A stretch of 64,000 nt of DNA from Platynereis dumerilii (GCA_026936325.1 JAPTHN010000011.1:51672629-51736628), one strand, 5' to 3'; shown: positions 31,845 through 45,339, counted from the first letter of the stretch. Notes: generated by a model not told the origin, from the letters alone. Program-made: numbers and translations.

Positions 31845-33000
31845 GTCAGACCCGTGGGTTTTTTTGTTATGGGTTGTTTTGAGTGGCATTTCTAATGTAA
31901 CCATGGCGACAAAATGGAAATCTATTTCTTTGACCTCCAAAGAGATGAAATTGGTCTATCTCCGTCACTAAAAATGATAGAAGGACAAGTAAGGCATGGT
32001 TTCCTATATTTTAGAGTATGGGGAATTCATTTCTTAGGTCAATTCTATTTTTAGAACAACCCTTGGGTGCATTTTAGGCCTATAAATGCAGAAAAAGTGT
32101 GATTTTTTAACTTTTTTCACTTTTCCGGCAAATTTGGTGACCTGAACATTAGCAATTAGGAATGTCACACCACTAAAACATTTTTGTCTTTCATTTGGTG
32201 TATGCAATTTGTTAAATGTTTGCATTTTTCTAACCAAAAAGGCCAAATTCGGTCATTTTTATGCCCAATTTGCGGCAAATTTTGAAAAAAAGCCCAGAAG
32301 TTGATGTAATTAAATGATGATAGCCTGAACTACAACAAAGAGGAATTCGTGCCTTATTTTTCCAAATGTTGTTTCAAGAAGGTACGAAAAATTAGTTTTT
32401 GACCTACTTAACATTCAAGATGGCTACCACAATGGGAATTGTCAGACCCGTGGGAAAAAATGGAAATCTATTTCTTTGACCACCAAAAAGATGAATTGGT
32501 CTATCTCTGTCACTAAATTGATAGAAAAACAAGTAAAGCATGGTTTCCTATATTTTAGAGTATGGGGAATTCATTTCTTAGGTCAATTCTATTTTTAGAA
32601 CCCTTGGGTGCATTTTTGGCCTATAAATACAGAAAAAGTGTGATTTTTTAAACTTTTTCACTTTTCCGGCAGTATGATGCAAATTTGGTGACCTGAAAAT
32701 TAGCAATTAGGAATGTCACACCACCAAAACATTTTTTTCTTTCATTTGTTGTATGCAATCTGTTAAAATTATGCATATTTCTAGCCAAAAAGGCCAAATT
32801 CGGTCATTTCTATGTCCAATTTGAAGCAAATTTTGAAAAAAAGCCCAAAGTTGATATAATTAAATGGTGATAGCCTGAACTACAACAAAGAGGAACTCAT
32901 GCAATATTTTTCCATGGAATGTTGTTTCAAGAAGGTACGAAAAATGATTTTTTGACCTACTTAACATTCAAGATGACTACCACAATGGGAATTGAGATAA
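31845..33000. repeat. Two direct copies of a unit of about 560-600 bp
   Basis: Both copies begin TCAGACCCGTGGG (31846 and 32442). They share long blocks such as TTTCTTAGGTCAATTCTATT, AGCAATTAGGAATGTCACAC and TGATAGCCTGAACTACAACA. The second copy is followed by about 130 bp that also recur inverted at 36409-36540. No ORF is seen. Confidence 0.8.
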
Positions 33001-33841
33001 GATCACAAATTCTGCAGTAACAAGTGAAGTGAGATTTTTAAACAGTATTTAACTTTACCTGCCTTATATGGGAATTGTGATAACTGGAACTCTCATAATT
33101 GTGCAAATAACATTAAATGGAATTTTGCTCTACAAAAAGCTGCAGAATTCTATAATTCCCAAAAGCAGTAATGTAATAATTTTGCATTTATACGGGATGA
33201 GTGCACAATTTTGCAATTTACTGCAGAAGTCATACCAAACTCCACAATTATTTTTTAAAAACAAAATATTCTTGCAGAAATGCATAATTTCTACAGTACT
33301 GCAGGATTCCTGTTGGAAATGGCAACACACGGCTTCAACACAATCAAGTGTATAATTTGGTTGTCACTTTTGACCAAAAAACGAACATCATTGGATATCA
33401 TCAGGAACAACATCAATGTGTGCATACATGTCATAGATATTATCCCTAAAATATTTTTGCACAAAATTTTTTCTTCCTTTTGTAAAATAATATCATTCAT
33501 AACCAAATTATGAATATTTCAGGATCGAGTGAACTTAAGCGCTTTTGATCTGAGAGGAATGTATTATAGTCCATTAGATAGGGGAGATTTTCAGATCTCC
33601 AGACATATTTTTTTTGCTTTCTATAACTTAATTTGGACCAGAGATATGGTCAGTTGAAAAAATGTTAATATCGTGAATTTTTTTACGTACAGTAGCAGTA
33701 AATTAAGGGATTCATCCTTCAACAGTTTGACCTTCACTGAGTGGTTATGGTAAGGCAGGGGAGCTTCAAATTTTGAGACATCGTTCAAGGGTATTGGGAC
33801 AACAATTACTCTTAGATTTGCATAGATAGCCCATTTCGAGG

Positions 33842-34277
33842 TATATATTTTTCAATATTTGGCATGTACACGAATTTGTATACCTGCAAAAACGAACATA
33901 TACACGAATTTGGCATTCGTGTAAGTGTCTAATATTGCAATCTACGAATTTGTGTAGGTGCAAAAACGAACATATACACTGCAACCTTAAACTTGGCTAA
34001 AACTAACTCTAAACCTAATTTTAACACTAAACTGCAACCTTAAACTTGGCTAAAACTAACTCTAAACCTAATTTTAACACTAAACCCTAATGATATAGCA
34101 CTTCCACGAATGTTAGTGTTAACAGATGCACGAATGAATAATAAAGCACATACACGAGTGTTAGTTATTACATGTACACGAGCATCTATGCTCGTTTTTT
34201 CATGTCCACAAATTCGTACATGCTCGTTTTTACACCTCCACGAATTCGTGAACATGCCAAATAATGAAAAATATATA
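33842..34277. mobile_element. MITE-like element with about 70-bp terminal inverted repeats
   Basis: Left TATATATTTTTCAATATTTG then GCATGTACACGAATTTG; right end reads the reverse (CATGCCAAATAATGAAAAAT then ATATA). Short forms of CACGAATT and CGAACATATACACGAAT recur inside. Tips are AT-rich, so TA flanking is possible but not provable. No ORF. Confidence 0.6.
33979..34084. repeat. 53-bp perfect direct duplication
   Basis: The unit from CTGCAACCTTAAACTTGGC to TTTTAACACTAAA occurs twice head to tail (33979-34031, 34032-34084) inside the MITE-like element. It contains CTAAACCTAA, which resembles telomere-like sequence only loosely. Confidence 0.8.
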
Positions 34278-36213
34278 CATTTCCTTTTATGGCAAATTTA
34301 TGCTGAAAAACTTCAGTAAGGCAGTAAAAAGATGAAATTTTCAAAAATTAAAGAAACCCTTTTAAACAAAGAGTGGAATTCATGCAAAGTCATATATGTT
34401 TTTGGGGTCAATTTGTTGAATGATTAGTGCAAACACTCCATTCCTAACCTAAAGTGATAAAAAAATTATATATCACAGAAAAGGTTTTTTGGTGTTAGAG
34501 CCCATTGACCTTGAAAAGTGGGTCAAGGTCATCGGGGGTAAAAAAATCTTGCGGATGAATTAGTTAAGTAATCCCTGCAGACATGACATCCCCAACTTAA
34601 AGCAATCATGGGCACAATGCCAAAAGCTCTAGGGGGGTACAGACACTACAAGGGGGGTACGGACACTACGAAGAGACAAAAACTGATGTGGCTCAACGAC
34701 TAATATAGAAATCAACATGCTTATTGTTGTAATGTAGTATTGTAGAAATGTAGCATGCTAGTGAGTAGTTGGATGTACCATGTGTTTTGAATTGCCCCCA
34801 GGTTCAACTTGTGTGAGAAGTAAGGGGGGGGGGGTTCGGACGCTACACATTTTTATATTAATTAATTGACCACAAGTTTTTACCCTGGGTTCTCCAAGGG
34901 TAATTTTATCTGAAAAACCAGTCTGAGATATTTTTGGAAAAAAGTTTTCCCAGGTCTTAATACAGGTGTGGATGTGGTCAAGTGGGTCATTTTGTGCTCA
35001 TATCGAGGTGATCTAAAATGCGTTGTGGAATTGGGGATAGTTTGTTGTGGTTTTATTTTTTTATAGAAAAAAATTTTTTTTTCAATTAAAAAAAAAAGTT
35101 ATGTCATAGATTGTTTGAGTCTTGACTGTTTTCAAGCTGACTTTGCATTATAATATCGCCCACATGACGATAGTCCATGCATTTCAAGAAAGGCCAATAA
35201 TGCATAAATTTGGCAATTACTTTTTGCAGTGCATCTATTTTCAGAAGCAGTCTAACAATGCTAATTGCAATTCTGCAAGTTCTAAAGCCTTTTCTCACCC
35301 TCATTTTATCAAATTGCCACTGAGAAACAGAACTTGGAAGTCAATCTGACAGGTGTCAAAGCTGAGTGCACTTCGCAGTGCAGTGCTACTTTGTTCTTGT
35401 ATCCATGGATGTTATGCTTAATTGCCATTTGAATTCCCAACAGAACCCAGGATTTGAATCCTCAGATTCTTGTTGTCAGCTAGGTTAGTTCCAGATGTAT
35501 TCCTTGCAAGACATCTTCTGCTGAACTCACTCTGTCTTATTCAAAAAGGTTAGTAAACTAACATGCACATATATATTGAAATAGACAAATGAAATGCTGG
35601 TGCGGCTTACTAATGTGGCTTCCAAAATCTTTGCATATTTTGCCGACACATCCTTATGGCAAAACCAACAGGTACTACACACTTCTCGGAATTTATAGCA
35701 AGTTGAACCACATTCTGTGCATTCCTAATTATTCTAATTAATGTTTTTCCATCTGCCAGCGTGCAATGGTTTGAGCAAAATGACCTAGGTTTTCCTTTGC
35801 CTCACAATGAGATACTTTTGATTCATAACACAAAATAATTTGAATGTTCAAGCTTTTTGGCTGCCATATTGGGACTTTTTACAAGATGTTATCATGTGAC
35901 CTTTTTACAAAACATCCTATAGCATTTTCTATACTTTAAGACAACCACGAGAATAATTTGTGTCCTGATCAATATCAAAATTGTTGAAGCCGTCTGGCAT
36001 TTTACGACAGTCAAAACTTTCCTCTCATACTTTCATGATGGATGGATGATTGGCGCTTTAGGTCCCTTATTTTTGCACCTCATAGATAATTGGGAGAGGA
36101 GGATGACACAACAATGAGGCAAATGATGATTGAAACTGCTGTCCAATATAAGTTTAGATAACACTGCCAAAGCAGGTATCAAACCCTGGACCCAATGACT
36201 GGCAGCTTATACC
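34278..36213. other. Spacer of the large inverted arrangement, no gene seen
   Basis: It contains a G tract at about 34826-34835 and the nuclear-receptor-like half sites TTGACCTTGA (34506) and GGTCAAGGTCA (34522). No coding signal is seen. Confidence 0.35.
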
Positions 36214-37141
36214 TTCTTGAAACAGTATTTGGAACAAAATGGCATGAATGTATGCTTTGGGTTGCCATCTCTTTCACTACATCAACTCCCAACATTTTTC
36301 ATTAATTTGTCACAAAAAATGCCTAAAATCAGCCCAATTTGTTCTTTTTTGGCAAGAAAATTAGCATTTTTTACATAATATTTTAATAAATGATAAACAA
36401 ATCCATTTAATGTTATTTGCGCAATTATTAAAGTTCCAGTTATCACAATTCCCATGTAAGGCAGGAAAAGTTAAATACTGTTTAAAAAAATATCACTTCA
36501 CTTGTTACTGCAGAATTTGTGATCTTATCTCAATTCCCATTGTGGCAGCCATCATGAATGTTAAGTAGGTCAAAAAATCTTTTTTCGTACCTTCTTGAAA
36601 CAACATTTGGAAAGATATGGCACGAGTGTCACTTTGTTATAGTTCAGATTATCATCCATTCAGTAACATCAACTTCTGGACTCTTTTTCAAAATTTGCCA
36701 CAAAAATGGGCATAAAATTGGCGAATTTGGCCCTTTTTTACAAGAAATATGCATAAATTTAACAAATTGCATACAACAAACGAAAGACAAAAATGTTTGG
36801 TTGGTGTGACATTCCCAATTGCTAATGTTCAGGACGCCAAATTTGTATTATACTGCCGGAAAAGTGAAAAAAGTTAAAAAATCACACTTTTTTATATCTA
36901 TAGGCCTAAAATGCACCTAAGGGTTGGACATCCTGAATGTTAAGTAGGTCAAAAACTAATTTTTCGTACCTTCTTGAAACAACATTTGGAAAAATAAGGC
37001 ACAAGTTCCTCTTTGTTGTAGTTCAGGCTATCATCATTTAACTACATCAACTTTTGGATTTTTTTTTCAAAATTTGCCGCAAATTGGGCATAAAAAGGAC
37101 CGAATTTGGCCTTTTTGGTTAGAAAAATGCAAACATTTAAC
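36214..37141. repeat. Inverted copies of the 31.8-33.1 kb units
   Basis: CCATTTAATGTTATTTG (36404) through CCCATTGTGGCAGCCATC and onward is the reverse complement of 32960-33120. Two further partial units (36541-36925, 36926-37141) match the 32.1-32.9 kb unit in reverse. The match stops abruptly at 37141. Confidence 0.75.
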
Positions 37142-37179
37142 CAGCACTCCGTGTAAAAATCAGGCAATGAGTTCGCATG

Positions 37180-38070
37180 AAGGTTCTCAGAATTTCTTGA
37201 TATTTTGCATAAAGTTTATATCACCTTTTAATAACTCAGTTGTAACTTCAAATATTTTTTAAAAATTTTTGTATGCCCAGGGTAGGCCTTTGAAAAATTG
37301 ATGTTTTTCACCTCGGACAGCCGGAAATTTGACAAAAATGCCCTAAATTAAGGTAAATTTTGTACATCCTATTCACATACTTATATTAACAATAGAAAAA
37401 CAAGCTATACATCATTTTCAAGGAAAACTTCATGACATACCATATAAAGCATCATATTAAAGAATTTTTATGTTTCCAAGGAGTGTTGCCATGGCAACCA
37501 CAAGCAGTTTTAGCATTTTTGGCTCAGACCTTAAATAGACGCATTTTCAAGGCCATATAACCCCTCTTGGTAACGCCTAGAAAAATATGGTTGAAACATC
37601 ACCAGAAAGAACTACTCTTGTGCTATACAAAACTATTTTCAAACACCTGTAACTCTCAATACTTTTAATTATACTGATGAAAACAATTTGTTGAGGATTT
37701 TTTCATTTTCCATAATTTGACCAATTTTCAAGGCCGTATATCTCCCTAGGTAACACCTCGAAAATTATGGTTGAAATATCACTTGAAAGCACTACTATTT
37801 TGCTATACAAAACCATCTTCACACTTCTGTAACTCTCAAAACTTTTTATTTTATAAGCAAAAATAATTTGTTCCCTTTTTTTGCATTTTCGTTAAATAGA
37901 CCCATTTCAAGGCCATATATCTTCCATGGTAACGCCTGGAAAAATATTTTTAAAGTATCACCAGAAAGCAGTACTGTTGTGCCTAAAAAAATATCTTCAA
38001 ACACCTGTAACTCTTAATACTTTTTATTTTATTAAGAAAATAATTTATTCCATTTTTTGTGCATTTTTCT
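37180..38070. repeat. Tandem units of about 180-190 bp (three or more)
   Basis: CAAGGCC(A/G)TATA followed by TGGTAACGCCT-type sequence occurs at about 37549, 37729 and 37910. CACCTGTAACTCT(C/T)AATACTTTT-type blocks alternate with them. No ORF. Confidence 0.65.
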
Positions 38071-38866
38071 TCTTTTTTTAACTAAAATTGGTCCGTTTCT
38101 GTCGTGCTTCTGATCCACTACAGCTAAATAGTTGCAAGCCCTGAGTGCTTTATAGCAGAAATTGATAACAGAGTCTACTAGCTTTCTCTATGACATCAAT
38201 GAACGTTCTTATTTCTCTGCTAACAGCCTCAAGGGGGCGTTTTCCAAAAAAAAAAAACACTTTCAGTCTCTTAAGGCAACTTCCCTCAGTTTTTAAGATC
38301 AATTTTCATGCAGTACCACTTTCTCAGCGATTTTCATCATTTTGTATCCATTTCTGAACTTATTTTGTGAGTATTTGAAAATTGTCACATGATTCTAAGA
38401 GATACTGCCAAGCAACTGCAAGAAAATGTTACTTATTCTCCAAATGTTTTATCCATTTGCATTCCTTCAAAGTTTTCAATCTTTTATCACCTTCCCTGAT
38501 AAGCCAACACCACTTTTTTTTCAGGTTAGCTCATCATAAAGTAATTAAATAAATCCTTAGAAAAAAAGGCTTAAAGAGCCACAGAGGAAATAAAGGAAAA
38601 ATCAATGAAGTGTAGATAGTTAGTCAATTCTTCCAACATCACAAGTACAAATAATTTATAAATGAAACCGGGAGATTACATGATGTTGGAGGGATGCCAA
38701 GAGAAACTCGAGAGTTTGTGTTTTTGGCACTGAAACCTTTATTTTAATAAGGCCCTGTGACACCTCCCCGTTTTAGATAGTATGAATATAACATGTACGT
38801 TTTGTTTAAGTTGAATAATTTATAAAAACGTTTTTTAAATGGTAACCACGTTGAGATACATTGAAA

Positions 38867-39928
38867 TAAACTGAACCAAATAAAAAACGCAAAACTATTT
38901 CCAGGGCTTTATTTTTCTGTATATCAATCAGCTGGGCTGTTGAGTTGATTCATATGTATAATCAGGTGTCAAAGGACTCATTTCTATAAAATTGTTAAAT
39001 TCTGACCTTCATATCCGCATCTGCGGCGAGATTTATCACACTGGGGTATGGTGACTGGATGGGGGTATTAGGCACTCGATAGAGCAAAGCTGATGATTAA
39101 GTGTGAAAGCTTGAAGAAAGTGATGAAAAAGGCCACACAATTTGCTTCAGTTGGTGCCACTTAACTTGTTAAAATGTTGTTGTTCGAGAAGTCAGATCAG
39201 AGTTTGTCACACACACTGATATTGCAATGAAATGCTGCAACTATGGAAACAGGTCAAGGAATGGCCTATACGCACGCAACTGAACGAAAAAGGCCTAGGG
39301 TCTGTCAAAAAGACCTCTAACAATCTGTATAGCATCTGTAGGACAAATTACAGTACCATGTGTGCCCTTCTTATGCTTTTCTTACGGGGCAGATGTGTGG
39401 TTGTGAGAATAGCAAAAGGAGGGCAAAGAAAGTGCTGATGTTTACCCCTGCAGCTGACGCACAGGTTGTTTGAAGTCTTTCTGATAAACTCTGATCGTTT
39501 TTCATTCCATAGCTATTGTTTAGGCTGTTTGAGAACTTGTTTCCGCAGTTGCATATAGTTCCATTGGAATATCAGTGTGTGTGGAAAACTTTCACCTGAC
39601 TTCTCAAAAAACAAATTTTTTCACAAGTAAGGTGGCACTAAATAAAGTGAATTGTGTGGCCTTTTGCATCATTTTCTTCAAGCTTTAAAATGAAATCATT
39701 AGATTTGCTCTTTGGGGTGCCTAATACCCCTGTCCACCTGCCATACCCCAATGTGATAAACTTGGCAACAGACATGCGAAAAATGGTCAAACTTGAGTGA
39801 TTTCATGCAACTGAGTCCTTTGATACCTGCTTACACAGAAGCATACACTCAACGGCCCATATGAAGCATATCTAGAATTTAAATAAAGCCCTGGAAACAG
39901 TTTTGCGTTTTTTATTTGGTTCAGTTTA
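38867..39928. mobile_element. 1.06-kb inverted-repeat element, TA-flanked
   Basis: The tips AACTGAACCAAATAAAAAAC (38869) and GTTTTTTATTTGGTTCAGTT (to 39926) are exact complements, with arms of about 390 bp at roughly three-quarters identity. TA flanks both ends. The central 270 bp is unique. It is a non-autonomous, mariner-like foldback element, similar in plan to the one at 24151. Confidence 0.7.
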
Positions 39929-40129
39929 CGTTGTCATACGTCCAGAGAGCTCATAAGATTTTAACATGTTCTAAAATGAAGGACCTACATCCACCTCTTG
40001 CCAGTATGGCATAAGTTGTGAATAAGTTCTGAGAAAGTATTTAATACATGTCCACAATGTAAATTGTGGTGATCTGCAGTTGTTTAAAAAGTTAAAGTTA
40101 AAGTTTCTTAAAAAAGTTCTGCTTTTGCT

Positions 40130-40260
40130 GCAGCTTTCTCCAGGATTGGTAAGCGCTATGTGATGATGAGTGATGAAAAGACTAGTTGTCTGGCTTATAC
40201 CCTATTTGCTCAGGGATGTCTAGGATGTTTCCGTTGCCCTGGCAAAGAACATTGGATACA
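40130..40260 (-). mobile_element. Degenerate copy of SINE family 1
   Basis: On the minus strand CATCCCTGAGCAAATAGGGT, then GCCAGAC and AGTCTTTTCATC, match the body of the SINE at 4313-4605. Head and flanking duplication are not seen. Confidence 0.55.
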
Positions 40261-40798
40261 ACCAGTGATCTCTACGTCTGGATTGGCTCAATGCCAGAGC
40301 GAGGCGAGATGACGTGGGTCCGTCATGTTACTGGGAACGCATGGCCCAGCAATGTAAACAAGCATGGATCAACCGGTCTGAAAACTCTGAATACTGTAGA
40401 TATGTGGGGTATTTTGACTTGAAATTTGGTTAACAACGAAATCTGGACTCTGGAGAAGGTGGAAACACAATTTATAAGTGAGTACACATCAATTTTCGGC
40501 GTTTTTTTTGCTTCAAATGCCGTCGCGCTTGTGTAGTTTGAGGCCATAATCCAGCATGTCTAACAGTATCTGAAGATGGTATCTTGTCATGAATGACAAG
40601 TTTTTAATGGCATTTAGACCAATTGGGGTCTTGAATGAGATCAATCCTGATTGGTATTGGAAGTGTCACATCTGAACATCAGAGGTGTCATTGCCAAGTG
40701 CAATTAGGGCTAATTAGGCTTTCAGACATTGTCAGACATGTGAAAGCAGCATCTGAACATGAGCCCTGGGCCAAAAATACTTGAAATAATTTAATATA

Positions 40799-43430
40799 TT
40801 GTTAGATCTACCAAATGATGATTATAATTTGCAAGAGGAGGATAATGCTGCATTGCAGCCCTCATCTTATAATATTGCCCTTAGTGATAGGCCATGGTCC
40901 AGGACCAATCTAGCCAGTTTGAAAAATCTTGTAAAAGCTTGTAAAGACTTCATGTCACTAAATTACATTTATTTTTCTCATAATACATTTTGCAGGCCTG
41001 TATATATTTTTTCTTTCTTAATTTTTTTACAGAGCCCCTGTTTTAACACATGGTGTCATTATCAGAGAAGAAGGCCAAGTTCGACATTGTTGTGATTAAT
41101 ATATTATATAAATGCAGACAGGATGACGGATGTCTTCAAAGCCAAGGATTAATCGTCTTTGTTCACCGTCGCATGTGGTTACTTTGCTTCCGGCTGCAGC
41201 ATTTATAAAGAAAACACTTTCCAGATTCAAATATGGTCAAAACCTAGGTTCCGCGTTGATGGATTATACCCAGAATTTCATCGCTGTCCTCCAAATTGGA
41301 CCAAATGAGATTGTTCATATCTGCAAAGTAGTGATTTTCAATACACCTTGCACAATGCACATGTATTGCACCAGTGATGAAATAGAAGGCCCAGTCAGGG
41401 CTTCTAAGTCGATTGTCAAGTGAACTAACTAACGATTCCTTTGGCTTCTTAAAAAACGACTCTGAAGCTGACTAGAAATCATTACATGTGCTAAATTCTG
41501 ACCCCGACTCCACTTATCAGCATAACTACATGCAATATATTTGGTTGCCACTCAGCAGAAGGAAAAAAATGCTTCAATTTTTCCATATTTTTACTCATGC
41601 ATACTTGTTTAAGATTTTTGTGTTGTTTCTGATGTGCTATCAATTGTGAAATTATTACTTAGATTTAGGAGTCGCCAGTTTGGGACTAACAACTTTTTAT
41701 ATTTTATGATTTAAAATCAATGGCAATTACTATTAAAAAAAGAAAAAATATATAAAGTTTTGGAAATTAAGTTGTCCAAAAACAGATTGGCTTATTTCGG
41801 CAATTATAATATTTCATTATTATTGTACCCAACTGATGTATCCAAAGTGAATGGGCACTGAGCAACAGGATTGGCTTATTGAAAGTCTTATCAGCAACTG
41901 TTCACACCTCTCCAGCCAATACTGCACCTTATTTAATCTGGGGAGTCTAAATTAGTAATTTCTGTTAGATGCAACACTTCAGCTTTCACGAAAATTATAA
42001 TCAACAATTGCGATCTAGGAACACGTTTGAAATTTGTACAGGTTTTTATCAGGATATTTAAAAAATCTAATGATCTTAAATTTTCAAAAATATATAATAA
42101 GCTGTGATTCTTATGTTTAAAATCATTATTGGAATTGCCTTGATTAAAGTCAGGCAACCCTGTCTGGCAGATTGGAATTGGATAAATAAAATGCAGTTGA
42201 TAATATAGTAGGCTACAGCTCATCTGTTGAAATTTTTAGGATTGGTACTTATTAATGAATTAATAATAGACATGTTCAGGATCGAATCTTATTTGACTGT
42301 TAGGACAATACATAATTTTTTGGTCAGCTGGTTCAGACTAAATATTTTAATGTGTTTAGCCTGTGTTGCAGAAAAAAAATGTTAATTTCTATGTAACTTG
42401 AGCATTGTTTGAGACATTTGATGAAAGTGAAAAATGTCTCAAGAGTATTTTAATATTCTTGGTCTTTTAAGATAATACATAATGGCTTGGTGTGAAATAG
42501 TAGCTCTACATTGTATAGTCATAAATGTGATAGACCTTGAAACTAGAACAAGAGAATGGAATCTGAATTTTTGGTTAACAAGTTAGAACACTTATTTCTT
42601 ATACTGTTTTATACTGTTTTGTAATTTCTCGAGTACTAGCTCAATAGAGCTAATGTTGAACTTTTTATAATCAGTCGACGGAAGAAACTAAATAAAATTT
42701 CTTCTTCTTATATTCTTTAACTGAAGTATGTGTGAATATAGCAATTTCTATCATTAACAGGCATTTGAAGCCAACATTGTAGATCAGCCCGTTTAAATGC
42801 CAGCTCTGTGTACATGGCACAATTGAAGTCAAAAGGCATTTGCCCCTTTTGTGTCATATTTTCGGGTATGTAAAAATATTTTCATAACAGTAACATTGAA
42901 TAAAATTAAAGTAAACAACCTTTGACCCTTTAGACTTCTGTTTATTAAAAATGCCTGTGTAACAGGGGTCTTAAATTTAAAAAGACAAATGAACTGGCGA
43001 GCATCATCGCAATTGGAAGTTTTGTGAAATTTTGGCCACGTAGTGGCACATATAATTTATGTTTATGTTTTCGGATCTTCTCACAAGGCACCTTTTCTGG
43101 GGTTTGTTGTTAGAATGCAAAAAAAGCTGTGATCTAATTTTTGTATCATGTCAATTGAGTGAAAATCATGGGTAAGCACAGTCTTTTTTTGCAGGAGAAA
43201 AATCATTTGGGTCGGTCGATTGAAGAGAGAAATGAAGTAGTTCTCATCCAGGCCTCGGGTTTAAATGTATTATAAATTATAAATGGAAGCTTGATGGTTA
43301 CAAGCATTCAGTGTCATAAGCTGTGTAGAAGGCCATGATACAGTCAAGGATGTATTTCAGACAACAAAATTAGTCGTTATGCAGCAATTTTTGTTCATTT
43401 GTCTATTAAAATTGCAAGAGTCGAAAATGT
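40799..43430. other. Intergenic DNA with no supported gene
   Basis: A plus-strand frame at about 40799-40930 (LLDLPNDDYNLQEEDNAA...) looks mildly protein-like, but it has no homology I recognise and no clean splice context. The rest is AT-rich and featureless. Confidence 0.3.
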
Positions 43431-43539
43431 TCACTGTTTGTGATGATCATTAGGCCACCTCTTTCCAATGTCTTCTGGATATATTTATCAATGACATGTA
43501 AAATTTGCCTTGGTTCAAATCTCGCTCGAGGAACCTACT

Positions 43540-43655
43540 TGCTAGGCTGCCAATTGCTGGGTCCAGCGTTCGAATCCAGCTTTGCAGGGTCACCTGGGCT
43601 GATGTTGGACAGCTGTTTCAATCATCCTTTGCCTCATTGTCGTGTCGTCCTCTTG
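43540..43655 (+). mobile_element. SINE family 2, copy a
   Basis: TGCTAGGCTGCCAATTGCTG, the B box GCGTTCGAATCC, GGGTCACCTGGG, GCTGTTTCAATCATCC and TTTGCCTCATTGT parallel copy b at 44590. The A box is weak and the flanks are unclear. Confidence 0.6.
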
Positions 43656-44312
43656 TCCCAATCATCCATCTACGTTCAGAACCGGGGGGCCTTTGCCTGA
43701 TGGGGTATTCATTTTTCACTTGTGTTTTAAAGGGGTATACTAACTTACAAACATATTCAAGGGGTTATGAAATTAAAATGAATGAAAACCATAAAACGCG
43801 TGTGTCCGGCCACGCTGGGGAATAAAAATTCTGCATGGATCCTTAGGGGGCTACAAAAAAAATTATGCATTCAAGAAAGCAAAGAGGAGGCATAAATTAT
43901 TGCATGGGGCAGGGCGTCGTAGGGGAGGCTGTCTTTGAGGGGGGGGGGGGGCAGTCCATCATTGGGTCAATGTGGCTTTCTACCCACATTTTTCAGATTT
44001 TTGCCCAAATTCAATGTCATTTTTATAGGCTGTCAGATTTTTCGTGGCCAGCTACCCACCCGCGCTCCCCTGCATTGTTTCTACGACCATTGATTTGGCC
44101 ATTCTACGACTATGAGTTTTGATGGCAAGTTCCGACAAAACTCCCCACCCCCTGCGTATGGGAGGGGGGGGACAGTGGGGGGGGGATCGCCCCCAATAGT
44201 TTGGGAAACAGTAAGATTCTGGCAAAAAGGCTAAAAAATTTGGGCAGATGATTAAATAAAAACTATTGATGATAAAAAAAGGGTATTACAGCTACATCTT
44301 GAAATTTGGGCA

Positions 44313-44345
44313 AATGTCGCTCCCCCCCCCCCCCCCCCCCCCCGA
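44313..44345. repeat. Poly-C tract
   Basis: A run of about 21 C at 44323-44343. Another G-rich patch lies at 43940-43950 and 44160-44185. These are likely eroded MITE tips. Confidence 0.5.
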
Positions 44346-44589
44346 GAGATAACCAGTTTAAGGGGGAGACGGCAGTACATTATTTTGCCAGTAGGACATC
44401 CTGGCCCATTTTTCCTTTCCCTTACCAAATTAAAGCCTAATGTAAGAAATAGATTTTTTTATCGCCATGAACACACAAGCCATTCAAATTAATTTTGATT
44501 CACTGTTTCTGTTAGGCCCATTTCACGTAAAATTAAAATGGAACAATTATATTGGTTGATAACAGGGCACCGGGGGAGGGTTGGTTTTG

Positions 44590-44715
44590 TGCTAGGCTGC
44601 CAAGCGCTGGGTCCAGGGTTCGAATCCTGCTCTTGTCGGGTCACCTGAGTCTATGTTGGATGGCTGTTTCAACCATCCTTTGCCTCAATGTTGTGTCCTC
44701 CTGTCCCGATTGGCC
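44590..44715 (+). mobile_element. SINE family 2, copy b
   Basis: TGCTAGGCTGCCAAGCGCTG, the B box GGGTTCGAATCC, GGGTCACCTGAG, GCTGTTTCAACCATCC and TTTGCCTCAATGT. It is about 85 percent like copy a by eye. It lies just left of a family A MITE. Confidence 0.6.
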
Positions 44716-44768
44716 TACCAAGTACATCAATACAGGATGTAAAGCCCCATTCATCTATCCGTCAATTA

Positions 44769-44975
44769 GGGGGCCACCATCAATCTCAACAAAGGGGGCT
44801 TGGGATTTTTTTTTTTTTACAAAAACAATTTCTTACTCAGTTTTGGTGAAATAATTATCCTTTTCCGGCTGTCTTGAAATAAATAATAGGCCTATCTTTT
44901 GAGGATATTTCTTAACAAGGTGTTGCTTGATTTTGGAATTAATATTTGTGGTCTTGGCGTGCTCGAAATAAATAA
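44769..44975. mobile_element. MITE family A, right-truncated copy
   Basis: It is preceded by TTA (44766-44768). GGGGGCCACCATCAATCTC, GGGGGCTTGGGATTT, GTTTTGGTGAAATAA, GGTGTTGCTTGATTTTGGAA and GCTCGAAATAAATAA follow the order seen in the full copy at 50937. The right terminal repeat is missing. Confidence 0.55.
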
Positions 44976-45339
44976 CTAGAACTTGTGTCGCAAGCGGAAC
45001 ACATGCGAGTTCACTATGCGTATGTTGTTTTGCCATTTTTTTGAGTAGATTCTTGGGGAAAATGGTGTAGAATTTGGGGCCTAGATTTTCATACATGATC
45101 ATAGAAATAGAACAGACAATAAACTTGGCAGTGGTATCACCAGGAAGGGGGCGGTGCAGTAAAAAAGAAAGTACAAGCGGCTTACAACAAATTATGGCAA
45201 TAGCAGGAAGGCCAGATCTAAAAGGTATTGAGATCAGTAGCATAGCCATTAGGGGGGGGGATGAGAGGGCAGAGGGGACAACTTGCCCCCTGAACAGATT
45301 TTGGGGAAATTTCTGCAGATGTACTAGCAAAATTAGAAA

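Noticed and set aside
40799-41423. Plus-strand frames that look mildly protein-like
   Set aside because: No family resemblance, no consistent splice sites and no partner exons nearby.
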